A program made the position numbers and the translations under genes. This document shows positions 54,194 to 64,000 of a stretch of DNA of 64,000 nucleotides, in pieces. Origin of the DNA: Prillingera fragicola (taxonomy: Eukaryota > Basidiomycota > Tremellomycetes > Trichosporonales > Trichosporonaceae); NCBI GenBank assembly GCA_002335605.1, contig BEDY01000002.1, forward strand, positions 1-64,000. The letters run 5' to 3'. The notes beneath the pieces were generated by a model. The model saw nothing but the letters and a program-made list of their open reading frames with translations. It was not told the DNA's origin and made no database searches. Numbering within the stretch: the first letter of the stretch is position 1; the number at the start of each line of letters is the position of its first letter.

Positions 54194-56284
54194 CTAGTAT
54201 GCCTGCCCATACGATGCGCCCTTCCTGGGGTCCGCCCCCGCAAGCCACTCGCCATTAGGCAGCCGCCCGAGCGCATGCGAAGTCGACGTCGCCGTCGGGT
54301 CCTGGTACGAGATATTGTACCCCAGGCCGCCGAGGAATGCCACCGTGCTGTTGTCGTAGCCCTGCAGCTCCGGGGAGTGGCCCGGGTAGGCCCAGTCGAA
54401 AAAGGTCTGGCCACCGAGCTGGTCGTGCCAGCGCGGGCTGTTGTTAGTTTATACTCGAGAAGCAAGCACGTACTGTCCCGTACACTCTGTCGCGTTCAGG
54501 TTCTGGTCAATGTAGTGGTACAGCTCCTGCAGCGTCGCGGTGATGATCCTCGATCCGCCAGCCGAGCCAGTAGCCATGAGGAGCTCGCCCGTCTCGCCGT
54601 CCTCTACGAGCGACGAAGCGATCGACGACTGGGGGCGTTTACCGGGCTGCACAAAGTTGATGGGGTTGGCAGCAAAGCCAAACGCGTTGACGCTGCCGGG
54701 TTGTGAAAAGTCGTCCATTTCGTTGTTGAGCACGATTCCGTCCGCCGTCACTGCGGTGTCAGTTGGGGACCCACCGCGTTTACTCACTGACAGTCGAGCC
54801 CCAAATGAGGTTCACCGTAGTGGTGAGGCTGATCGCCATGCCGCTATCGTCGACCACGGCCAGGTGCGAGGTCCCGCCCTCGCGCGTGGGGTAGTAGTTG
54901 GACGGATTATAGTAGGTGATGGGGAAGGTCGCCTCGTCCTTGAGCTGCTCCCTCGCCTTGGCCGCAATCTCCTCAGTGATGTACGATGCCTCGAGGGAGG
55001 ACACGTTCTTGGTGAACGCGGGGTCGCCGAGTGTCGCGCGCTGGCCGTAGGCAAAGCGCGTGGCTTGGATAAGCCGGTGCGTCGTGACGTTGATCTCGGG
55101 GTCCGTGTCCGCCGCCGAACCGTCCCAGCCGCCAAAGATCTTTAGGGCAGATAGAACAATGGCGCCAGAGCTCGGAGCGGTGGTGCCGTGGATGTTCTTG
55201 CCACTAAACGTCAGTCTGGCTTGCACGGAAGGCTTACCGATACTCGATCGTCGACGTGTTGCGCAGAATGACCTTGTACCCGGCCAAGTCCTCGTGGGTA
55301 ATGATACCACCCGCCTCCTGCGTAGCCTTGACAATGTTGTCCGCAATGCTCGAGTCCTTGTAAAACACATCAGGCCCCTCATCAGCGATGCGCTGAAGCG
55401 TGTCGGCAAACTTGTGCCGGTAAACCATGTCGCCCTCCTTGAGCGGCTTGCCGTCCTTGGCAAAGCTTTCAGCCCACACCGGCTCGTCGGTGATAAACTT
55501 CCTGTCTTGGAGGTATGGCGCCAGGTCGCGGTTAACGGGGAAGCCGTTACGTGCGACACCGATGGCGGGCTCAAAGAGCTTGGCCCACGGCATGGAGCCG
55601 TGGCGTTTGTGCAGCATCTCCCAGCCTGGGGTCAGCTTTCCATCACGGCTAGGAGTGCTTACCACGGAGTTCACCGGGGACGCCTACAGCGAGGCCGCCA
55701 ATGGTCGACTTGGTCTGATTCGTGCCATACTGCGAGAACATCTGCTCATCAGCTCTTGCTATCCACACGAACGCACTGTCTCGTTACTCGCAGCGGGAGC
55801 AGTCTCGCGGAAGTCAATCTGCTCATAACCAGTCGAGCCGTCCTTGTTGTTGTAGCGCACGACCATGAAGCCGCCCTACGTGCATCAGCTTTTGCTCGCT
55901 AGACCGCAACGTACCCCGCCGATGCCACTGTGGAAGCCGGCGATGGTACCGACGCAGAGGGCCGACGCAATCATTGCTATGATGTCATCAGTACTGGGGT
56001 GGAGTGGTCCTGCTCACCGTCAGCAGCGTTGCCGCCTTCTTTGAGGACTTGAACGCCGATAGCAGAGCATGTCCCAACTTCCTGACGGTCAGCTTTCAGA
56101 AACGCAGCCGCGGGCTCACGCAGGCGACGGCGCCGTGCTTGCCCTGGGTGGGGAACGGGCAGCCTTCGGGGTTGTAGCCCCAGCAGTTGCTCCAGCGCTT
56201 GTGCAGAGATCGGTCCTCTACATGCACGGGAGAGGCCGCGATGGGTGCCGCTAGGGCGAGCGAGTAGAGCACAGCGGCGAGCAT
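54194..56284 (-). CDS. Gamma-glutamyltransferase (GGT)
   Basis: Nine exons on the minus strand (56284-56120, 56081-56018, 55976-55915, 55875-55777, 55741-55663, 55625-55238, 55203-54788, 54750-54474, 54437-54194) give 597 residues. A signal peptide (MLAAVLYSLALAAPIAASP) suggests secretion or entry to the vacuole. The SGIGGGGFMVVR and ETAPAA blocks bind the gamma-glutamyl carboxylate, GTSHLAVVD contains the catalytic Thr created by self-cleavage, and GSAGGSRI is the oxyanion loop. It cleaves glutathione and other gamma-glutamyl compounds. Eight introns of 34-41 nt were placed by these motifs; one uses GTGCGT after GAGACA. The C-terminus ends YGQAY. Tail to tail with the arrestin-like gene. Confidence 0.9.
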
Positions 56285-57398
56285 TTGGCTTTTACTCAGT
56301 GGATTCAGTATCCAAAGAAGGTGGGGATGCATGCGAACTGGGTTGGTCGTTCAAGTATGAATGCAGCAAGGGTTTGGAGTTAGCGTCATTGTCCATGAAT
56401 CGGCGTAATGCCAGATGACCACAGCTAAGGTTTTACTCGTTTCGGCCAAGTCTCATGATCCATGGCCATCCGGTTGCCAGCAGTAGTAGTAGCAGCAGCG
56501 ATGAGCGACAATCCCAGGTCAGCAGGATTGATTACCAACAACCACTGGCCCCACATGAACAATCTGCCATCGCGGTTGGATGCCGAGATGATAGTTTCAG
56601 GGCCGCGTGAGTACGGCTGCTGGGTGGTGATGAGGGCACAGGTGCCCAGAGTCGTCATTTCCTCGTCAGCCTCGTCGTCTGGTGGTAGGCTCTCGTCATT
56701 AGAGTACCTCGAGGTGTTCATTAATGGGTGACGGAATGAACCAAGCCGCAGAGACGATTGTGAGTGAGTTCCAGATGAGTCTGGCAGCCAGGCACAAATC
56801 ATATCTCAGTTCCAGCTGTAGACTCAAATGTTTCTACAAGCTGGACTCACACGACATGGACAGCATGGGGGTTGAGGCGCTCGATAAGGTGCTAGGTGAG
56901 GAGGAGGAGAGGCTAGTGATCCCGGAACAAGGACATGTTGGTGGAGACACAGGGGCCATTGTCCTTCCTGTCCGGTGGTCTCTCTGACCGAGCAAGAGAA
57001 CCACAATCGAGGTTGGAAAGTGTGAAAGGGAGTTACCATTGCCGTTCAACGACATTGGCTGTGATGACCAAAGCAGACGGTGGGTTGTTGCAAGATAAAG
57101 TGAGTGATCAAGAAGACGAAGGTGTGAGGGAGGGGGAAACGAACACTCTTATAGCTGCTGGGCCAAACAACCCTCTTGGCCAGTCACTGTCATCCGTGTT
57201 TCTTGTCAATGAATGCATGCGTGGAATCAGCCTTCGGTCTAGAACAGAAGACTGAGAGTACCAGGTCAACGTTTGGCCTGTCAGTCATGCGCAAAGGTGT
57301 GCATGCAGCAGTAGGTCATAGTGGTCGCACAAAGCTTATGCGGGACCTGACTTGTTGCTATGTGCCTTCCCTCCACTCTCAGTCTCACCCATATCACC
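56285..57398. other. Divergent region, GGT to F-box-like gene
   Basis: This 1.1-kb region should hold both promoters. It contains a possible small minus-strand gene (listed separately), and no repeat. Confidence 0.35.
56425..56802 (-). CDS. Possible small membrane protein, uncertain
   Basis: This 125-residue frame has an acidic stretch (DDEADEEM) and a hydrophobic segment LFMWGQWLLVINPADLGLSLIAAA. An alternative model splices the overlapping frame ending INEHLE to EEMTTLGTCAL through a GTACTC...GACGAG intron, making a longer hydrophobic protein with upstream exons to about 57055. Neither model matches a family I recognise, and it could be the promoter of the flanking genes only. Confidence 0.25.
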   Translation of the reverse strand: MICAWLPDSSGTHSQSSLRLGSFRHPLMNTSRYSNDESLPPDDEADEEMTTLGTCALITTQQPYSRGPETIISASNRDGRLFMWGQWLLVINPADLGLSLIAAATTTAGNRMAMDHETWPKRVKP

Positions 57399-59409
57399 AT
57401 GTCCACCTCATCATCCATCTTCCAGAATGGGGTACATCCAATGCTGGCTCACACCATTCTCGGCGCGCTCGACTGGCGCAGCTTGCTCACCATGAGCGCC
57501 GTAAGTGTCCCCCTCCGCCGAGCCCCGTGCGCTGACATCTAGACCTGCCGATACCTGAACGCACTTGTGGCCGAGACTGCCGCACTACAGCTTGTCCTTG
57601 CCGAGGCCTACTTTGTCGTCACCACAGCACCGCCACCTGGGACTTCGTCGGTGGATGCGGTCGCACGCCTGCGAGAGATCCAAACAAACTGGAGCTCCCT
57701 GCGACCCAAGGCGGGCACGGTTCTCAATCTTGATCGCGGCGAAGTTGTCCGTATCGTTGCCGACGGCGGCTATCTGGCCGTGCTGTGGGGCAACTTGGGC
57801 GACGAACAGCGTTCAGTGGGCGGGGATGGTCCTGGGCTGCCAGACAGTACGCGGTACTCTGGTGCAGCGCCGTCCGAGTGGTCCGTCTACGACCTGCGTC
57901 GTGTCCGTGACGGCGGGGAGATCACAGCGCGACACTACGCCTACCACTTTCGACCCGGGGTGCCCGTAACCGATATTGCGGTGTGCGCAGCCGACGGCGT
58001 ACTGGCTGCTGTTGTGCTCACGACCGGTTCCGATCCGGCCAAAGGGGTAGCTACCGTGGTGGCTTTTGAGCTCGACCCGGCTGATGATGGCGGTGGTTGT
58101 GACAATCTGGCCGCCCCCACCTCACACTGGGCTGCTCCGCAGAAGGGTGTTGAGTTTGCATTCAAGCTTCCTTCCGAACTTCATGGTCGTGACCTTCCTG
58201 TGCACACGACCCCCGAAGGATGGGGATGGGTACGCGACTCGGGCGACGAGTTTAAAAGGCTCTGGGCTCAGCCTGCCGCGTGCACGTTTGCGTCGGTGAC
58301 CTTGGGCGCCGGTGGTGTTGCAGTGGTCCAGGTTCCAGTGGGACAGAGTGCCGTTGTGGGTCTAGTTGATTGGCGCAAGGGAGGCGTTCTTCTGGTGAGT
58401 TCTCCAGTCGTCATCAAATTCTGAGGAGCAGCAAACGCAGTCTCGCCCGAACCACGTGCACACTGCCGCAGTGCCACTGGGTCCCGATACCCTCCTGACA
58501 GGCGGAGTAGGGGCTGATGATGAGGGCGAAGCACTTCCACGAGCAGACCGCCTCGCACTTTTTACGCCTTGGAGGTCGACTAGCGCGGCCGACGAGTGGT
58601 ATACCAATAACCCAGTGCTGGCTACCACCCTGCCTGCGACAGCCGACGAGCTGGGCGCATTTGCTCCTTTTTTTGATGCCACCAGTGGAAGCCCAGTCTC
58701 CAGGTATACCTGGTCTCTCGCTGGGGACAGCCATGCACAGCTATTTGCCCCGATGGCATTGTGGACCAGCGAGGAAGGCAGCGAAGAGGACAGCGACGGG
58801 GAGTGGGAGTATGTCATAAGTAATGTCTATACGACATGCCTATCAGGCGCGAGGCTGCGTGCTTTGCTAGCCAAGTCTGAAAGGGACCCCGACTCAGCCA
58901 GTGGCGGCGTCGAGCACCTGTTGAAACCGGCCGTCCTGGACGTACTCCCCGAAACGTACAGGCAAGCCCGTGTCACAGGTCTCCGCGCCGTCTACCTCGA
59001 GATATTGCGTCAAGAGCGCCAATTGGAAATCATCTTGTCCGACTACGGTCCACAGGCCTCGGCGCACCCAATGTCCTTTGGCGCACCAGGCACATGTGAG
59101 CCTCCTCAAGTCCAGCACGACCACCCAGTCGCCGCCAACACGCTCGAGTTTGATGGATACACACTCGGAGAGCCACAGCCACGGCCTGCCTCTGGCAACC
59201 CAGGTCGACACCAGGGGGCAACGCTGCAAATACCGGCAGGCTGCCCTCTGGGGATAGAGGCCGCACTCATTGTCGGGCCTGAGCACCTGATTGTCAGCCC
59301 AACGTCGCTGGGGAGACCAGGGCCTCTCACTGGGGTTGGGCCAGGGACGTGGATGAGATGGGGTCAGAATAAGGGGATGAGTGTGCCAGTTCTTGTAATG
59401 GCGTTTTAG
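57399..59409 (+). CDS. F-box-like hypothetical protein 2
   Basis: Exons 57399-57500, 57543-58394 and 58441-59409 give 640 residues. The N-terminus (HPMLAHTILGALDWRSLLTMSATCRYLNALV) has the spacing of an F-box: short helix, Leu, Ser-Cys-Arg, then a helix. The rest is rich in short beta-like strands and Gly/Val turns, perhaps a propeller, without sequence repeats I could match to WD40. No membrane or catalytic motif. It is unrelated in sequence to the F-box-like gene at 30431. Likely an SCF adaptor of unknown substrate. Confidence 0.68.
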
Positions 59410-59591
59410 GGAGGATTGAATTGCGTATCAGTCTGGTTGTGAAGTGAGCGAGCAGCATTGAGCACACTTGCACTGCGATGAGGATGGGAAAGCCAAGGAT
59501 ACATACCAACATCGACCTCACCTTCCTGCCGCCACACACCAAGGGCGTGCGCCGATACATGCACCGAGGAGCTGCTCTATGGCCACCACTA

Positions 59592-59645
59592 CTACAACGT
59601 CACAGCCAGTGTACGGATCTACAACGCCACAGACAGTGTACGGAT
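59592..59645. repeat. 27-bp tandem duplication over the mannosidase stop codon
   Basis: Copies 59592-59618 and 59619-59645 differ at two positions. Read on the minus strand, each copy ends in TAG in the mannosidase frame; translation stops at the first (59621-59619), so the second copy is untranslated. Confidence 0.9.
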
Positions 59646-62600
59646 CTCAAAGCCACGCATATCAACCTTGACGTGCACCTCTTCACCCACAGTCGCCCAC
59701 TGAACCTCACCTTCGGAGCCAGGCATGGGCTGCTCGAGCAAGTTGACCCAAGTGAGGGCAGTTGGCTTTAGGCCGGCGCTAGCGATGTCAGTGCTGGCCG
59801 TGCAATTGCCACTTACATCTTGACAATGCCACGTGTGCGACCTCCCATTCCCTCGTACAGCCGCATAATGACAGTCTTCTTGTCGCTGCCCGCAAAGTCT
59901 TCCTCGCCGCGCTTGATGGTTTCGAGAACAATACTGCTTCCTCCAACCACATTAGCGCAGAGGGGAAGGGCCCTCAACGAGCTCGCTGCCGTGCGGACTG
60001 TTGTCAGCTCTGCCCTCGTAGACACACTCACCATAGACGTCATTAGCAAACCGCCGCGCCTGGTCAATGACCTCGGCCTCCAATCTGCCTGTATGCGGGA
60101 TGACGGCAAATGCGAACCGGTGCTCGCCTTCATCCTGATGGGCATCCGGCGCCGTAGCACTGCGCAGTAGCGACAACCGCATAGTGTTACCCTCCACAGC
60201 GTACCCGTACTTGTTATCAGAGGCAAGCATGACGCCGTACCCGGGCTCGCTGAGGTCGCCAAACAGGTGGCCGCAGACTTCAAACTTGGCCTGGTCGAGA
60301 GTCGTGTTGCGGTGGGTTGGGCGGTCGATCGTGCCGAACTGGGTACCGTAGGTCGCATTCGGTGCGTGAATGTCGACGGGGAGCGCAAATTTGAGAAACT
60401 TGTGCTTTTCCCACCAGTCTGCCACGACGTCGACGCGAACCGTGGATCGGTCTGAAGAGGGTCCAACAGCATCCAGCGAGATCTGAGAGTTAGTAGAGTC
60501 CACGCGGTAGTACCCACGGTGGCAGTGACGACACTCTTGCCAAACTTGGCAGTCGCCTTGAGGGACGCACGGAGCGGGCCGCTGTTCACAACCTCGACCT
60601 CCTGGAACGGCAAGGCGCGTCCACAGTCTAGGTGATACACCTCGGCGTCCCAGGCGTCGTATGCAAGAGGTAGGTCGTCGTACAGCATGAATCCGGCCGT
60701 GTCTGCACCCGGCCCGGGCTTGATGAGCTCGCGATTCCGTGAAATATCGTACAGGCTCGTGATACGGCCGTCGGAGACGGTGAGGCTGAGATGCTTGTTG
60801 GCGATAGTGTAAGTCTTGCCGTCGGCCGATGCGGTCGGTGCCACCATGTCGGTGGGTGAAGAAATGATTTTGCCAACCCCAGACTCATCAGTGCGGATGA
60901 GGGCATGGGCGGCGGCGCCGGTAGCTGCTGACACCGACGGACTGACAGCAATGACCTGTTCCCGCACCATCCGCAGCGGATCAAGCACAACGACCTCATC
61001 CCCAGCAGCAACGCCGTTCATGGCATGCGAGGAAGGAAGGAGGTTCTGGAACGCATCCTCCAGCAAGGCACATGCCTCCTTCTCGCGCCTCGCGTAGATC
61101 TCCCACACGTCCTCGTTGGCCATGCGGATGCTTGTGCCCGGAAGTACGTCGTGGAACTGGTTGAGCAAGACGTCTTTCCAGATGGCGTCCAGAGCTCCTT
61201 TGGGATACTCGTAGCTGTCGTTCTGAAGCGAGGCAAGAGTGGCGACATACTCTAAGTCACGAAGAAGCTTCTCCATGACACGGTTGCCTTCCTTGATGGC
61301 GGCTTGGGAGGTGTAGGTCTGCCCTTGTCAGCGGAAACGCTTTTGAACTTGAATACTGTATCAAACTCACACCACGATGCAGCTCAAAGTACAGCTCACC
61401 ATGCCATGTCGGCAGCATCTTGCCTGCGGCCGTCTTTTTGCACACCATGTCGAAGAAGTCAACCGGCTTGCCAATCTTGATACCCGCGACCGAAGGATTG
61501 TGCTTGCTGATAGAACTGAGGCGTTGCAGCTGCGCTAGTCAGCCCTTACCGTCTACTCGTACTCACCTTCTCCAGCATCCTGGGAGTCGGACCGCCTCCG
61601 CCATCACCGTTTCCAAACAACAGCAGGCACTCGTCGGTCACTTCGAGATTCTTGTGCTCCTTGGACCCCTTGAGAAGCTCCTCATAGTTTGCCTGCGAGT
61701 TGTAGTTGGCAACCGGGGTCATGTGGGCCAAGACCTGAGTACCATCAATGCCGCACCAGTTGAAGGTCGAGTAAGGGAACTGGTTGATGTTATTCCATGA
61801 CAACTGTTCAAGTCAGCGTTTTGTACACGGCAGCGAACACACCTTCTGAGTAAAGAAGTAGTCGATTCCTGCAAGACGCAGGATCTGCGGCAGCTGGCTG
61901 GCATATCCAAACGTGTCTGGCAACCAAGCCTCGCGACAGTGAACACCAAATGTGTCCTGGAAGTACCGCTGGCCGTACAGGTACTGCCTAGCAAGACTCT
62001 CCCCGGACGGGAGCATGCAGTCGTGTTCGAGCCAGGCGCCTCCGACGGGTACGAAACGGCCATCCTTCACATACTTGGTCACGCGGTCGAAAATTGCCGG
62101 GTAGAACTCTTTGAGCCAGACATACTGCTGGGCCGAGCTGGCAGCAAAGGTGTGGTTAGGATAGCGGTCCATCAAATCGCATTGTGTGCTCCAACTGCGA
62201 CCGATCTTTTGCTGGGTTTGAGTGTAGCGCCACAGCCAGGCTGTGTCAATGTGGCTGCAGTGTCAGTCTGGTCCAATGTCAATTACCCACCAGTGACCAA
62301 TGGCCCAGATCTTGGCACCCTCCCCTGCCATCGGCTCGAAGGCCGCCAAAGCCTTCATACTTTGCTCGTCCAATGGGCCCAGTACGCTTTGCGAGATGCC
62401 GCGGCAGCGGCAAATCATCTCGCCCACATCGTCGTCCAGGTTGAAGGCATTCATAATGTCGTTGCAAGCCTTGAGAGCGCGCTGCGAGACACTCGAGGTG
62501 GCAGCATCGGACGCACGCGCCATCTGCGAGAGCATGGTAAAGTCGAGCTCTAGCGCATGTGCCTCAGAGTTGAGGAGGACAAGGTCGGCGGAGCGAAGAG

Positions 62601-63307
62601 TATAGTACACCTCCATCTACTCGTCAGCTGGGACAGGCGCAAGTGACTCACATCAGGCTCCTCGTGACGATATCCGCCCTTGCCCAATCCGAGGATGCCG
62701 TTGGCTGAGACCTCAATGTAGCACTCGTAGTAGCCCTGCTCGACCGCTGCCTCAGGAAGAATGTGTTCCACTCGACGATCATTAAAGCCACCGGGAGAGG
62801 AGTTGGGACCGCCCGTGATGGCATGCAGAGGGCAACCGTCGGGGGTGTAGATCATGCCCTCGCACCCAGGGTCAAACTCGACTCACCATCAGCTCGGTCC
62901 AACACGGCAGCCTCACACATGACGACCTCCCCAGACTTTTTGAACGACTCTGGAATCTGGAGCTTGACGTGCAGCCAGTGGTTGGTCCAACTGGGACCAA
63001 ACTTATCGCCCTTGTGCAGCGACTTCGCCTCCAAGTTGAGCGTTGCCGTAGCCTCCTCGAAAGTGGGCTTGCTCATACCAGGAGCCGACCAGCGGGTCAT
63101 TTGCACATGCGCATCGTCATCCACACGCGCGCGGTCGAGTACTGCCGAGAGGTTGTACTCGGCATAGAGGCCACCTATGAACTTGTCGAGGCGCTTGTTT
63201 GTCTGGCCATGAGCAAACTGGCCCCGGGGAGCATGACTTACAATTCCTGGGAGAAGCGAGTGGCTTACCGACTCGGTCAGCCTGGGATATGCTGGGACTT
63301 TGGTCAT
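59619..63307 (-). CDS. AMS1: Alpha-mannosidase, glycoside hydrolase family 38 (vacuolar Ams1 type)
   Basis: Eleven exons on the minus strand (63307-63269, 63217-62917, 62881-62652, 62616-62291, 62254-61843, 61803-61567, 61529-61371, 61318-60518, 60482-60032, 59997-59817, 59778-59619) give 1098 residues, as expected for Ams1. [13 protein letters not shown] carries zinc ligands, and [14 protein letters not shown] contains the nucleophile Asp. An N-terminal domain with [16 protein letters not shown] is typical of the family. No signal peptide is present, as in yeast Ams1, which reaches the vacuole by the Cvt/autophagy route. It trims terminal alpha-mannose from free oligosaccharides. Introns are 34-52 nt; the acceptor before exon 10 has an in-frame alternative 14 nt further on. 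Near the C-terminus the stop is duplicated. Confidence 0.9.
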
Positions 63308-64000
63308 GATGTGTGCGGTTCAGCGGGTAACGTGGCACTGTTTGTTTATACAGTACCCGCCCCGCATTCACCGTCGTCCTTGTCCGTGGGCATGCTCAAC
63401 ATGTGACAGTGGTGAAGACCGACATAACGGCCCGAGGAACCGGAGACTCTGTCCCTGCAGGAGACCCCGCGATTCGTCCCTGTAGCCCACTTCGCCTACG
63501 GCGGCGTTTGCTTGGTGTGAGCTTGTAGCCTACTTCGCCTACGAAAATCAGGAACGACGGCGGTTGCTAAAGGTCGTTGAGCATGTGCTTGCGCAAGTCA
63601 AAGCAGAGGCGTTGAGGTCGGGGGTGGTCGGGGGTGGTGATCGACGCTGGAAAGCAAAAAGGCAGAAGACCATTGTCAGGGATACGGGCCATTCCCGGAA
63701 ATCGCATTATCTGGCGGACATAATGTGTCACAATGCGATCGAAATCTGCAATCCCGGCAGAGTGCCGAAGCAGCGCCGATTCCTCCCACCACCGCAGGCA
63801 GAACAGCAGCGGCCAGACCCGAAAGGGTGGGCAAGCATCGTGGGCGGGTTGCTACGAAGATGCTGTGCGTGTTGCGGATCACGGTGTTCTCGGTCCGTGT
63901 TTCGGGCAATTCGGAGCGCAATCGGAGCGGTACGACTCTCAACATTTGAGCGCTCTCCCACATTTTGGGAGACGAGGGAGACGAACTGCAGTGCGACATT
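63308..64000. promoter_or_regulatory. Region upstream of the alpha-mannosidase
   Basis: The 693-bp end of the window probably holds the mannosidase promoter. AGCCCACTTCGCCTACG-like words at about 63484 and 63529 form a short direct repeat (TAGCC(C/T)ACTTCGCCTACG). No gene was found. Confidence 0.35.

Overview
The window looks like nuclear DNA of a basidiomycete yeast of the order Trichosporonales (Trichosporon/Cutaneotrichosporon type). The signs are multi-exon genes with many 30-50 nt introns, GC-rich coding DNA, fungal gene families throughout, and a salicylate decarboxylase that I recognise as very close to the enzyme known from Trichosporon moniliiforme. I found no bacterial, viral or transposase genes, no CRISPR array, and no tRNA or rRNA gene I could support. 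Twenty-five multi-exon or intronless protein genes could be modelled; in all of them the summed exons give an open frame.

Layout. 1-1.7 kb: degenerate GGCGCGCC-headed repeats and a GGGCGAGG-rich tract without a gene. 1.7-8.5 kb: MUP1-like methionine permease (+), cytochrome P450 (-) and divergent ERG24 sterol C-14 reductase (+). 8.5-14.6 kb: single-pass membrane protein (-), membrane-anchored multicopper oxidase (-), lineage-type hypothetical (+), doubtful small ORF. 14.9-24.9 kb: Zn2Cys6 regulator (+), salicylate decarboxylase (-), salicylate hydroxylase (-), and a divergent ACS-type MFS transporter (+). 25.4-28.7 kb: HAD hydrolase and PNS1 choline-transporter-like protein. 29.2-41.8 kb: alpha/beta hydrolase 1, F-box-like protein, acyl-CoA ligase, MFS transporter, enoyl-CoA isomerase, alpha/beta hydrolase 2, second ACS-type MFS. 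43.4-48.1 kb: amidohydrolase and amino-acid permease. 48.8-63.3 kb: APH-like kinase, phytanoyl-CoA dioxygenase-like protein, arrestin-like protein, gamma-glutamyltransferase, second F-box-like protein, vacuolar-type alpha-mannosidase.

The most interesting part is 14.9-24.9 kb, which reads as a salicylate catabolic cluster: importer candidate, hydroxylase to catechol, decarboxylase to/from phenol, and a linked Zn2Cys6 regulator. Its non-coding DNA carries twelve CCGCGG palindromes, including two CCGCGG-N5-CCGCGG pairs, one upstream of each enzyme gene. Next to it, three separate genes (acyl-CoA ligase, enoyl-CoA isomerase, alpha/beta hydrolase 1) all end in the peroxisomal signal AKL, suggesting a peroxisomal CoA-dependent module that might feed the salicylate genes. 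Other unusual points are two introns with GC donors, one intron with no AG acceptor at the expected place, and a 27-bp tandem duplication over the stop codon of the mannosidase.
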